Below, piece by piece: positions 26,339 to 34,923 of a stretch of 64,000 bases of DNA. A program made the translations under genes and the position numbers. The notes under the pieces were generated by a model, which saw nothing but the letters and a program-made list of their open reading frames with translations, was not told the origin of the DNA and ran no database searches. Every line of letters starts with the position of its first letter. Within the stretch, counting starts at the first letter, position 1. Source of the DNA: Nitrospira sp. UBA2082 (lineage in GTDB: Bacteria > Nitrospirota > Nitrospiria > Nitrospirales > Nitrospiraceae). The stretch lies in contig DCZO01000014.1 in assembly GCA_002331335.1 (NCBI GenBank), positions 292,825 to 356,824 of the forward strand, given 5' to 3'.

Positions 26339-29300
26339 CGGCCACCTTCTGGGTCCGAAGCAGCTTCAGCGCTTTCGGTTCGGCCGCGCGATAGGCCCGC
26401 CACCAGGTCGGCGCATGTTCTCGCCGACAGACCACTCGGAATTCGCATCCGTCACAATAGCCGTCCGGAAGAATGAAAAAGCGTCCCGTACGGATTCCGT
26501 TCACTAACATTCTGATCGTGTTTTGGATGACCGCCCCGGTATCTGATGCCCACGACATCGTTTCAAACGTCGAGCGGCTGATCGGCGTCGACCACTGGGG
26601 AGCGAGAAACAGGAACTGCACCTGGCTCGGTGGAAGCTGTCCGGGAACGGTGAGGCAACTATAGAGCGGAGGTTGCAGCCGATACCCGCGGACCGCGGAC
26701 TGGGCCAGGTGACGATCTTCCGGTTTCATGGCTGAACCGACCTTGAACTTATAATCGAGCACGCGGAGGGCGCCGGAGTGCCGGTTCCGGTCGAGCCGGT
26801 CGATGCGGCCACGGATCTTCAACAATCCTTCGTCAAGAACACCGGGAATGGTTCCTTCTCCATCCACTTCAAAGGCAACCGGCGCGTAGGGATGCTCGGC
26901 TTGATCCGCTTCGTCGGCTTTTACCGCCTCCTGCACAAGCATCCCGATCTGTTCTTTCGCCAGCTGCCACAGCAGATAGTGGCCCGTTCGATGCTGCGCG
27001 TCCAGGTCTGTCGCCGCCTGGTCGACCGACGCACGGACAATCTGCTCGATGGCCTCGCCTGCCAGCCGTTCAGCCGGCCACCCGGCCTGCACGAGGTATT
27101 CATAACAACGGCGCAACGCGGCGTGGCAGAGAGTCCCGACCAGCGCCGCATCCGGTTCCTGCCCGATTGCCATGCGGCTTGATTCGAGTCGCAGCACATC
27201 CGCGGCGAAATATTGGAAGGGGCAACGCGCATACCGTTCGAGCGGTGTCGGGGCGACGCCCCGTTCGATAAGCCGGGTCCAATGAGGCTCGACTGCTCCG
27301 GTCATCCCATCGAAGGGATTCAGTGTCACGCCATCCTCTTCGATTCGACCGAGCGCCTCGGCCGCATGGCGAAAGGTTTCCGCATCGCGCCCAAGCGCCT
27401 GGACCAGCTCGATCGGGTTTTGCCCGTTCAGGGCCATCCACTGCGTCAGTTCAGCCGGAGGGAGAAACAGTTTGATGGTCGGCCGCTGCAGGACTCGATC
27501 GCTCAGACGGCGAGGCACCATCTCTATCGGCTGCTCATCCTGACCGAACCGGCGCCGGGCTTCTCCGAGATACGGAGAGGCAGCCAACATGCGCCCTGAT
27601 TCATCGGCCCGTTGATAGGAGAGGTAGAGCCGTTGTCGCGCCGCCTGATAGAGCAGATGGAAGAGCAGCGTCTCTGCTCCATACGCCGTCAGCTTCTCGT
27701 CGATCTTGAATCCGAGCGTCTCGTCGAGCACGCGCCGGTGGCGGTCCCGGAGAAATGCGTCTTCCCGGATATAGCGTGGGAACACTTTTTCGTTCACACC
27801 AAGGACAAACAGGCCTTTGAAGGGCAGCCCTCGCGCCGCCATCACATCGAAGACCATGACCCCCTCTGATGAGCCATCGTGCAGGGGCGTCGTCGTTTGC
27901 TCGAATGCATGGGTCAGCAGCTCGACGAATTCCGCCCAGGTCATCTCCTCGTTGAGCGGCTCCAATTCGATGAGCGTGATCCAGATATGATCGATGGCGT
28001 CCCATATCATCGCTTGGCGAACAAGCTGAACGTCCTCAGCAGCTGATTCCCCTGCATCAGGGCGGCGCAGGCGCTGTTCGACGAGTGTTCGACAAGCCGT
28101 GACCATCCGACCGATCGTGCCTCGCGATGGCAGGGCCGAACAGTCTTGTATGAGCTGTGAGACCACCTGCCAGAACAGGATGATGACCTCCGGCGCAATT
28201 GCCAGAGAATCCGCGAGGCTCTCGTCACCGTCGAGAACTAATGACACGTCGCTCACCAGCTCCAGCCGTTTCCACTCCTCGACCCCGTGCGTAATGTGCA
28301 GGGCTTGAACCAGTTGTTTCCACTGTTCGGGCCGGTAGAACGCCGACAGGTCATCATACAAATCGGTGGCATAGAGCGGAGATGTCACGACATCCACCAC
28401 CGACGCGCGGTACAAATCGTTCAACGGCAGAGATGCCAGCTGCAAGATGAGCTTGCAGATCGGTTCCTGAATCAACGGCCGCGACGCGGTCGTGCGAAAG
28501 GGAATCCGATGGCGGTCGAAGATTGGCTGGAGATGCGCACTGTACGGATCCAGCGTACGGGCAATGACGCCGATCTCGCCGAATCGATAACCGTGAGTCT
28601 CAACCAGATCGAGAATCGTGCGGCAGGCCGCCGCCAATTCTTCTTCTGCCCCAATCACGCTCCGTATGCTGAGCTGGACGGAGTGTTGGGCCGCGGTGGA
28701 CGATTCCTGCTCTAATCGGATCACCGCACCATCCGACATCGCCAGCGGCTGGATATAGCGATCGAAAAATCGCCGTGCGAATCCATAGGCCGGATCGTCT
28801 TCGAGCGGGAAGAAGACGGTCGTGTCCTTGGCTCGACTGACGGCGTCAAACAGAGACAGCTGCACCTGCGTCAGGTCATAGAATCCGTAATAGAACACTT
28901 CCCTCAGCGACTGGAGGAACGAAGCAGTCGGAACAGAGGGGATGAGCGCCTCAGCCAGGTCGTCTGGTGTCCCGATCCCAAGCGTCCTGCCCGCTTCCTG
29001 CACCGCCGCGTAGAGTGTCACAAGTGCGCCGAGCCACTCCCGGTCTTCTTCCTCGAAATAGCCTTCCTGGAGGCCTTGCAGCGCCGGCCCTGGCTCGACA
29101 CCCGCATCCTTCAAGTCGCGAATCGTCGCCCAGAGTGCGCCCCATGTGCCGAATGATTGCCCGACCCGTTGTAACGGAGCTTGGCTGTTGAGCGTGCTGT
29201 GAACAATGTGGCGGACGAGTTGTTCGAAGAACAGCTCGTCAATAACCCGCGGCAACGGGCGATCGACCGGCCCGTCTCCGGCCAGACGCAGAGCCAGTTG

Positions 29301-29501
29301 ATGGAAGGTCAAGATATGCAGATTGAGCAGCGACAGCCCGTGTTCGACGGCGAGCAGCGTGCGAAGACGATCGGCAAGCGGCTTGGATGGAACGAAGATT
29401 CCAATCGGCGCAAGAGGGTCAGCGGCCTTCGCGCGTATGAGATGATCAACCAGAGCGGATTCGAGAGAAGGATGGAATCGACCGGTGACGATCTTCAGCA
29501 T
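26331..29501 (-). CDS. AddB-like PD-(D/E)XK nuclease / inactivated helicase subunit
   Basis: About 1056 residues. The N-terminus (FVPSKPLADRLRTLLAVEHG) is a degenerate helicase domain: the usual Walker A is not visible. The C-terminus carries a RecB-type nuclease with LRVLDYKFKVG, and four Cys of an iron-sulfur staple, one in YARCPFQYF and three in CDGCEFRVVC, as in AddB. It is the partner of the AddA-like gene, overlapping it by 8 bases, in one operon with the zincin gene. The start is an ATG at 29501; a TTG five codons upstream is possible. No ribosome site is clear. Confidence 0.88.
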   Translation of the reverse strand: MLKIVTGRFHPSLESALVDHLIRAKAADPLAPIGIFVPSKPLADRLRTLLAVEHGLSLLNLHILTFHQLALRLAGDGPVDRPLPRVIDELFFEQLVRHIVHSTLNSQAPLQRVGQSFGTWGALWATIRDLKDAGVEPGPALQGLQEGYFEEEDREWLGALVTLYAAVQEAGRTLGIGTPDDLAEALIPSVPTASFLQSLREVFYYGFYDLTQVQLSLFDAVSRAKDTTVFFPLEDDPAYGFARRFFDRYIQPLAMSDGAVIRLEQESSTAAQHSVQLSIRSVIGAEEELAAACRTILDLVETHGYRFGEIGVIARTLDPYSAHLQPIFDRHRIPFRTTASRPLIQEPICKLILQLASLPLNDLYRASVVDVVTSPLYATDLYDDLSAFYRPEQWKQLVQALHITHGVEEWKRLELVSDVSLVLDGDESLADSLAIAPEVIILFWQVVSQLIQDCSALPSRGTIGRMVTACRTLVEQRLRRPDAGESAAEDVQLVRQAMIWDAIDHIWITLIELEPLNEEMTWAEFVELLTHAFEQTTTPLHDGSSEGVMVFDVMAARGLPFKGLFVLGVNEKVFPRYIREDAFLRDRHRRVLDETLGFKIDEKLTAYGAETLLFHLLYQAARQRLYLSYQRADESGRMLAASPYLGEARRRFGQDEQPIEMVPRRLSDRVLQRPTIKLFLPPAELTQWMALNGQNPIELVQALGRDAETFRHAAEALGRIEEDGVTLNPFDGMTGAVEPHWTRLIERGVAPTPLERYARCPFQYFAADVLRLESSRMAIGQEPDAALVGTLCHAALRRCYEYLVQAGWPAERLAGEAIEQIVRASVDQAATDLDAQHRTGHYLLWQLAKEQIGMLVQEAVKADEADQAEHPYAPVAFEVDGEGTIPGVLDEGLLKIRGRIDRLDRNRHSGALRVLDYKFKVGSAMKPEDRHLAQSAVRGYRLQPPLYSCLTVPGQLPPSQVQFLFLAPQWSTPISRSTFETMSWASDTGAVIQNTIRMLVNGIRTGRFFILPDGYCDGCEFRVVCRREHAPTWWRAYRAAEPKALKLLRTQKVADD

Positions 29502-29504
29502 GGG

Positions 29505-29600
29505 AGAAACCGTCAACCGTCAATGGTCATACGTCAACCGATAGGAAAGAGGCTCTCATCTGAACGGTTGACGGATGACGAATGTCGAATGACGGATTGT
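29505..29600. repeat. TGACG-rich intergenic inverted repeats, copy B
   Basis: CGTCAACCGTCAAT and ACGTCAACCG on the left are mirrored by ACGGTTGACGGATGACGAAT and ATGACGG on the right, around a short centre. The same motifs occur at 8591-8690. It lies directly upstream of the AddB-like gene, so it occupies that gene's promoter region. It appears to be a dispersed extragenic repeat. Confidence 0.5.
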
Positions 29601-29758
29601 TAGCCCGTTTCCGGTCCCAGTAATTCGCCGTTGCAATCGACGCAGGCCCAATCCCCGTCGATGAAGGACATGGGATCGCCACAGATCGGGCAATCAGGCG
29701 GAGGTCCCTTGGCGATGAGCGGGAGAAGATCCGGGAGCTCATTATCATCGTCGTCCAT
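29600..29758 (-). CDS. Zinc-ribbon micro-protein, 52 aa
   Basis: Begins MDDDDNELPDLLPLIAKGPP with an acidic N-terminus, then two CxxC pairs (CPICGDPM and CVDCNGEL) that form a rubredoxin-like zinc ribbon. AGGAGCG precedes the ATG at 29758. The frame is clean with protein-like composition, and the four Cys are spaced as in a single ribbon. Partner and function are unknown. It is just upstream of the AddB-like gene on the same strand but separated by the repeat. Confidence 0.7.
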   Translation of the reverse strand: MDDDDNELPDLLPLIAKGPPPDCPICGDPMSFIDGDWACVDCNGELLGPETG

Positions 29759-29766
29759 AGCGCTCC

Positions 29767-29981
29767 TAGCCCGCACTATTCATGACGGTTCGTGACGAAA
29801 CCGTCGAAACGCCAAGCGAGACGGGCACGCGGAGCCTCGAGAGGCCGAGGCATACTTGAAACAGTATGTCGAGGTCACGAGGGGCGAGCCTGCCCGCTTG
29901 GCCGCAGACAAACCGCGGCCAGGCTTGTCGCAGCGGCGTGTCGGCGGTTGCAGTAGAAGTGTTCATGAATAATGCGGGCTA
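29767..29981. repeat. MITE-like element, copy 1
   Basis: Begins TAGCCCGCACTATTCATGAC and ends GTTCATGAATAATGCGGGCTA: terminal inverted repeats of ~19 bases with one difference. About 215 bases, no gene. The last three bases (29979-29981) are the stop codon of the leftward redox-protein gene. The same element, similar in sequence and orientation, is at 33624-33817. Confidence 0.8.
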
Positions 29982-30245
29982 TCCTTCGCGCTGTTTCAGC
30001 TTTAATTGAATTGCCTTTTCCGCGCTCTCCCGGCTCGGAACCCCGACGAACGTCAATCGCCCGTCGATGATGGTGGCGGGTACCGCACGGACGGAATGGC
30101 GATCCGCCAACTCTTGACCGTCTTTCGTCGTGATATCCACTTCCCGATAGGAAAAACTGTACTTCACTTTGAGCTGCTTCCACAAGCTCTTGGCCGAGGG
30201 ACAGGCGCCGCAACTGGGCGAGACAAGTAATGTGATGTTGGGCAT
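29979..30245 (-). CDS. Thioredoxin/glutaredoxin-like redox protein, 88 aa
   Basis: Thioredoxin fold with the active-site motif CGAC (residues 12-15, in SPSCGACPSAKSLW), a cis-proline segment AVPATIIDGRLTFVG, and typical flow beta-alpha-beta (ITLLVSPSCG, then YSFSYREVDITT). Both Cys of the C-x-x-C pair are present, so dithiol-disulfide exchange is expected; the partner is unknown. The stop is supplied by the end of the repeat element. Glutaredoxin-like and thioredoxin-like assignments are equally possible. Confidence 0.85.
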   Translation of the reverse strand: MPNITLLVSPSCGACPSAKSLWKQLKVKYSFSYREVDITTKDGQELADRHSVRAVPATIIDGRLTFVGVPSRESAEKAIQLKLKQREG

Positions 30246-30334
30246 GATGCTTCCTGAACAAGTCCAAAACTAGTGAGACGTTGGAATCTTAGCACCCGCT
30301 GAAAAGTCGGCGCAAGGCGCAGAACCAGGACTGG

Positions 30335-31489
30335 TCAGAGCTCACGAGGTGCCCGCGGTATCACACGCCTCACGATACGAAACCCTCGGGCGCGTGCGTC
30401 GCGCAGGATCGCGCGCCGGATCTCCCCAGGCAAGGCTTCCGGAGGATGGACACCGGCGAGATGACGGGGAAAATGTTTGACAAACAGCGACGCCATGCGC
30501 GCCGTCGCCCACGCGATGGGCGACCGTAACTCACCCTGCCGGTACAGCAGATACAAGCTCGGCATGGTGGCATCCCATCGAATCGTCATCCGGCGGTTCT
30601 CTTTGATACCCTCAACGACCACCGCCGCCGCAAAATGTGCATTGTGAAGGATCCCCCGCTGGATCAGACGATCGACCGTGCCGGGCGTCGGCGTTCGCGG
30701 AAAGCGTGAGGATACGAGCCCTCGCGATTTTCTGAGCTTGCCCTGCCGATACCAACGTCGCAGGCGCTCGGCGTCCAATCCGCCGATTTTGGCATCCATC
30801 GACCGGAGCGGAATCACATGGGGCACCGTAACGACTTCATCTTGAGCTGCCAGCATGACCGGCACCGGACCGATCGGCGCCGGAAAACGAAACATTTCGC
30901 GCTCCCCGAATCGCTGACCGAGCGAAAACCGGCCGCCATGGTAGACGCGGGGCCGAGAGACTGCCTCGTCAAAGGACACTTCCGCCGACCATTGCGATAC
31001 CGGATGCTCGCTCTCAGTGGATTCATACAGCCGAACCTGAACGGTCTCGACCGAATCCAGCAAATCCGCCGCTGCCGCCACAAGGAGATTGGTCAGCCCC
31101 GGCGCAACCCCGGCCGTAATGACAGCCGCCCGACGCTTCTCATGGAAACGCTGCCTGAACTGTAACTGTTCGGCGCAAAAGGGGCTCTTCGTCAGATGAG
31201 CGGCCGTATCGAGATAATGCGCCCGCAACCGGAGCGCGGCGCGGAGGACGATCCGATTACATACAGCAGGAAGAGCGTTCACGACTAACTGGGCCCCCCG
31301 GGCAGCCTTGACGATGCTCCAAACATCGCGGGCATTCACCCGGTTGACCGTCACCGGAAGCTTAGCCCCCAGGAAACGGCGCGCCCGTTCCGGCTCTCGA
31401 TCGCCGCACGTCACATGATGGCCCTGGCGAGTCAGGAGTTGAACGAGATACGAACCGGTTGCTCCGACCCCGAGCACGAAAATACGCAT
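30335..31489 (-). CDS. Saccharopine dehydrogenase-like protein
   Basis: 384 residues. N-terminal Rossmann fold: MRIFVLGVGATGSYLVQLLT then DREPERARRF. It continues with the family pattern LVVNALPAVCNRIVLRAAL, then HYLDTAAHL and GVAPGLTNLLVAA. The C-terminal region is the catalytic/dimer domain. The family includes saccharopine dehydrogenases, homospermidine synthases and carboxynorspermidine enzymes; specificity is not predictable. It is shorter and distinct from the related gene at 62538, which sits beside an aldehyde dehydrogenase, so a different substrate is likely. Confidence 0.8.
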   Translation of the reverse strand: MRIFVLGVGATGSYLVQLLTRQGHHVTCGDREPERARRFLGAKLPVTVNRVNARDVWSIVKAARGAQLVVNALPAVCNRIVLRAALRLRAHYLDTAAHLTKSPFCAEQLQFRQRFHEKRRAAVITAGVAPGLTNLLVAAAADLLDSVETVQVRLYESTESEHPVSQWSAEVSFDEAVSRPRVYHGGRFSLGQRFGEREMFRFPAPIGPVPVMLAAQDEVVTVPHVIPLRSMDAKIGGLDAERLRRWYRQGKLRKSRGLVSSRFPRTPTPGTVDRLIQRGILHNAHFAAAVVVEGIKENRRMTIRWDATMPSLYLLYRQGELRSPIAWATARMASLFVKHFPRHLAGVHPPEALPGEIRRAILRDARARGFRIVRRVIPRAPREL

Positions 31490-31696
31490 GGGGTCGGGAG
31501 CTTACCACATCCAGCGGGCGGAGCGACAAATCAGGGATCAGAGTGCAATTTGAGAGGAGCGATCAGCCCGGTTCAGCCGCTTGGCGCCCACTCGTCCAGT
31601 TTCCTCGCGACCTAGCTGCCTCATTGACACCTGCATCAAGAGTCCTTGAAAATGCCGGCTGCTTTTCTCCTCTCACAAGGAGAAGCAGAAAGATCG

Positions 31697-31999
31697 ATGC
31701 CGATGAGCCCAATCCGCACATTCAGGATGATCGCGTTAGCCGAGGGGACGTCGTTTCTGATCTTGTTGTGCATCGCTATGCCGATGAAGTACATGATGGG
31801 GATGCCGATGGCCGTCAGGGTGGCGGGATCGATCCACGGATTTCTGTTCCTGCTCTATGTCGCCAGGCTGGCCACACTCCGCAGCAAATACCAATGGGAC
31901 AACAGGTTTTCCATACAGGCCTTCATCGCTTCGATCCTCCCGCTCGGCACCTTCCTGTTCGACAAATACCTGCGCGAGAAGGAAGCGGCCGCAACCTGA
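31697..31999 (+). CDS. DUF3817 family membrane protein
   Basis: 100 residues from the ATG at 31697. Family signature RMIALAEGTSFLILLCIAMP, followed by KYMMG and VRVAGSIHGFLFLLYVARL, and a third segment FIASILPLGTFLFDKYL. Three membrane segments are predicted. Function unknown; DUF3817 proteins are integral membrane proteins, sometimes fused to or near transporters. The upstream start at 31646 adds 17 residues without similarity. Confidence 0.85.
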   Translation: MPMSPIRTFRMIALAEGTSFLILLCIAMPMKYMMGMPMAVRVAGSIHGFLFLLYVARLATLRSKYQWDNRFSIQAFIASILPLGTFLFDKYLREKEAAAT

Positions 32000-32018
32000 C
32001 GGCCGCCATGTAAACGCT

Positions 32019-33578
32019 TCACCGCTTTCCGTCATAGCCTTGGTCTTTCCACCGCTGCAGTAATTGAATGCGTTTCTGCAGTTGCTCGACTGTGGCTTGA
32101 TCGACGCGGCTCCCTGTCCGCGCAATTAACTCGGCATTGAGTCGCCGATGATCGATCACGCTGTTTCTGGCGACGGCGCCGACGAGCAACCGGTGGAGAT
32201 CGCGCAGATCCTGCTTCCGCTCGTGCAGTGAGACCGATGGTTCCGCCACCGCCGTCGCACTGCCCTCCCCTTTCATCTCTTCCTCGCCGATCACACTGTC
32301 CATCCGTGCGACGGCCATCAGCGGCATGTACTCATTGGTCGAAACCGTGACACGGCCGAAGAGATCCCGTTGTCCGGCGGGCATGATGTCCTCCAGCACA
32401 TGATCCCGCTCCGTCTTGATCTGACGGGCGTAATGCGCCAGGATCGGATCCTTGGGCAAATAGAGCCAGGCCCGTTGGGGATTCGGCACGCCGTCCTGCA
32501 TACGGACGAAGCGCCCGACCACCTGCCGGAAATACATTTCCGTCAGCACGTTCGTGCCGTAGACGCCGACCCGCAACCGCGGAATATCCACCCCCTCGCT
32601 CACCATGTTGACCGCGACCAGCCACTGCTGTTTTTTGTGTGTGGCAAACGCTTCAATCGTGCGCGAGGCTGCCGGATCATCAGACACCGCCACCTCCGCT
32701 TTTGTACCAGTCAGCCGCGCAATCAGCTCTGCCACCCAGCGGGCATGGTCCTGATCCATGCTGACAATCAGCCCTCCGGCGTCCGATTGTTCTTCCTTGC
32801 GCAATTGAGTGAGCTGCGCATGGGCATCCGCGACCACTTGTCCCAACCAGGATTCCTGCAGCAGCGCCGTTTTCAACCGCTCCCTCTGCCGGTCGAAGGT
32901 CAGCCCGTCTTCAAACGTCGCCGTATGTTCGCGGCCTTCGGAAAACCAGGTCAGCTCCCCTTCGTAACTGGGAAACACGATCGGCCGGCAGACGCCGTCG
33001 GCAATCGCGTCGGTATAGCTGTACGTGAAATCCGCTCGGCTCTCTCCCTGTTCATACCGAATGAAGGGAATGGGATTGTTATCCGAGCGGAAGGGCGTGC
33101 CGGAGAGAACCAGGCGAAACACCGCCGGATCGAACGCCGTTCGTAGCGCCTTGCCCCAGTTCTTGCCGTCGCCCGCATGGTGCAGCTCATCGAGTATGAC
33201 CAGCGTCTTCTTGACCCGGCAGGCTCGTTGAAAGCTCTCCGGCGCCAGACACACTTGTTGGTAGGTTACGACGGCGCCGTGATAGTCCGAGGCTTCGACG
33301 CCCTGTTCGTTCGTCAACGCCGGATCGAGTTGCAGACCGACCTTCCCCGCGGCATCCGACCATTGCGCGCGCAGGTGGCTGGTCGGGCATACCACCAGCA
33401 CGCGAAATGCGGACTGGGTTCTTAGAAACTCATGCGCGACGCGCAGCGCAAACCGGGTTTTCCCGGCGGCAGGCGTCGCCATCGCCAGAAAGTCCGCCGT
33501 CGGATGGGCGCACACGGCCGCCATGGCGCGGCGCTGCCAGTCCCGAAGGGGTGCGGTCCAAGCGGGCAAGATCTTCAT
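32019..33578 (-). CDS. SF2 DEAD/DEAH-box-type helicase (XPB/type III-like)
   Basis: About 519 residues. N-terminal ATPase domain: LRDWQRRAMAAV (Q-motif-like), Walker A ATPAAGKTR, DEAH-type motif II ILDELHHAGD, motif III LSGTPFRSDNN. The C-terminal RecA domain has motif V AVNMVSEGVDIPRL and motif VI QVVGRFVRMQ. The family matches XPB/UvsW-like or type III restriction-style helicases. No nuclease is visible. The C-terminal ~110 residues are helical and charged (RKQDLRDLHRLLV). The start ATG at 33578 is preferred over GTG/TTG just upstream. No methylase or restriction partner is adjacent. Confidence 0.85.
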   Translation of the reverse strand: MKILPAWTAPLRDWQRRAMAAVCAHPTADFLAMATPAAGKTRFALRVAHEFLRTQSAFRVLVVCPTSHLRAQWSDAAGKVGLQLDPALTNEQGVEASDYHGAVVTYQQVCLAPESFQRACRVKKTLVILDELHHAGDGKNWGKALRTAFDPAVFRLVLSGTPFRSDNNPIPFIRYEQGESRADFTYSYTDAIADGVCRPIVFPSYEGELTWFSEGREHTATFEDGLTFDRQRERLKTALLQESWLGQVVADAHAQLTQLRKEEQSDAGGLIVSMDQDHARWVAELIARLTGTKAEVAVSDDPAASRTIEAFATHKKQQWLVAVNMVSEGVDIPRLRVGVYGTNVLTEMYFRQVVGRFVRMQDGVPNPQRAWLYLPKDPILAHYARQIKTERDHVLEDIMPAGQRDLFGRVTVSTNEYMPLMAVARMDSVIGEEEMKGEGSATAVAEPSVSLHERKQDLRDLHRLLVGAVARNSVIDHRRLNAELIARTGSRVDQATVEQLQKRIQLLQRWKDQGYDGKR

Positions 33579-33623
33579 CACCAATGTGTCGTCGTGAATG
33601 TGAGGAGATGAGAGAACGCGGGC

Positions 33624-33817
33624 TAGCCCACATTATTCATGACAGTTCGTCGCGAAATCGCCAAGCCGCGTCGTGAGACCAGCGCGTGGAGCCCCAAGGA
33701 CTTGAGACGTACTCGTGCAGTACGTCGAGGGTCAGAGGGGCGAGCCCGCTGGCCGCAGGCTCGTCGGAACAGCGGATCGGCGATTGCAGCAGAAGTGTTC
33801 ATGAATAATGCGGGCTA
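33624..33817. repeat. MITE-like element, copy 2
   Basis: Begins TAGCCCACATTATTCATGAC and ends GTTCATGAATAATGCGGGCTA, with inverted ends matching copy 1 at 29767. It also shares internal motifs (GAAATCGCCAAGC; AGGGGCGAGCC). About 194 bases. Its final three bases (33815-33817) are the stop codon of the topoisomerase VI A gene, the same arrangement as at copy 1. An internal hairpin CGTACT...AGTACG is present. Confidence 0.8.
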
Positions 33818-34918
33818 GTCCAGCCAGTCTTTGTCTTTGAGTTTCCCCGGCAGATATTTCTTCGTGAGGAACTGGAAATCCTTGTTGGCCAGCGCGTCGA
33901 GCTCGTACTTCAGGCCGCTCGCCAGCATCCGCTTGATCTCCGCTTGCCAGGACGGCTTCTTGAACCACTGGTAGTTCATCAGCTCCTTCGCGCGTGCGAT
34001 GTCCTTCTCGTTGAGTTTGATCCCGACGTTGCGCGGCAAGCCGTACCGTTCGGGATCGGCACTGGATAGGCCGATGAACTTGGCCTTCGGGATCGCCATG
34101 CGCTGGCTTTCAAACGCCAGATTGATCGAGCCCTGTTTGACAACGGAATAGATGTAGTACCCCCAGGGGTCATTATCGACCAGCACGTAGACCGGCAGTC
34201 GATATTCTTCATGCAATCGCCTGGCAAGACGGCGAACACCGCGCGGCGGCTGACCGTTCCCGGTCAGCAGCACGCAGTTGTAGCGTCGCCAGAACTTGTC
34301 CTCCGACAATCGGTTCCATTGGGTGCCCTTTTCGACCAGCAGGACGAAGTCCGCCGTACAGCGCCGGATCTCCAGATATTCCGGTTCGACAATGGACGGA
34401 ACGGAATACCCGCCCTTGCCCAGCTTCGAGCAGTCCACGCGGTCGCCGTCGTCTCCGAACACCACCGGGCCGACAATGCTCCCGCTGTTTTCCGCCCGCA
34501 CGTGCAGCTCTTCCCGCAACGCCGCCAGCGACACTTCCAAATCCTCAATCACGGGATCGGACTCGTCCTGGGTGTCGAACGTGTTCTCGTGAGAATCTTG
34601 GATCGTGTGTTTGGTCCGGTAGTAAATTTCGCGGAGCGAGGTCGTGAGCTCGGCCCGTTGCAATTCCGCCAGCGCGTCCGCCACCAGCATCGTCTGCATG
34701 AACTTCTTGGCCATGCCGACGTTGAAAAAGGAGCGGGTCTGTTTCTTATCTCCCATCTCGATCAGGCCCTTACGTGGGTTGAACGAGACGTTCGAGAGGG
34801 CCCGGATGGGAATTGCGAAGGTCGGGTCTTTCGAGCGCTCCGCCGCCGTCACCACCACATCGGCCAACCCGATGAGTTTCTTTTCGACCGGAGTCGTCTT
34901 GTGCTGTTTGGTCGCCAT
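33815..34918 (-). CDS. top6A: DNA topoisomerase VI subunit A (Spo11-like)
   Basis: 367 residues. DNA-cleaving subunit of type IIB topoisomerase VI, which passes one duplex through another and relaxes supercoils. The catalytic tyrosine is in LREIYYRTKHT (residues ~96-106; Tyr100, by analogy to Spo11, is the likely nucleophile). The Toprim domain is visible as FVLLVEKGTQW and VYVLVDNDPWGYYI (Glu and Asp-x-Asp). Length matches archaeal subunit A, so this is not a shortened Mini-A form. Five bases separate it from the subunit B stop. Rare in bacteria. Its stop codon lies inside the MITE-like repeat. Confidence 0.93.
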   Translation of the reverse strand: MATKQHKTTPVEKKLIGLADVVVTAAERSKDPTFAIPIRALSNVSFNPRKGLIEMGDKKQTRSFFNVGMAKKFMQTMLVADALAELQRAELTTSLREIYYRTKHTIQDSHENTFDTQDESDPVIEDLEVSLAALREELHVRAENSGSIVGPVVFGDDGDRVDCSKLGKGGYSVPSIVEPEYLEIRRCTADFVLLVEKGTQWNRLSEDKFWRRYNCVLLTGNGQPPRGVRRLARRLHEEYRLPVYVLVDNDPWGYYIYSVVKQGSINLAFESQRMAIPKAKFIGLSSADPERYGLPRNVGIKLNEKDIARAKELMNYQWFKKPSWQAEIKRMLASGLKYELDALANKDFQFLTKKYLPGKLKDKDWLD

Positions 34919-34923
34919 GGATC

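Noticed and set aside
32019..33578. SF2 helicase as part of a type III restriction or defence system
   Set aside because: No methylase, nuclease domain or other partner is adjacent; the neighbours are topoisomerase VI and a DUF3817 gene.
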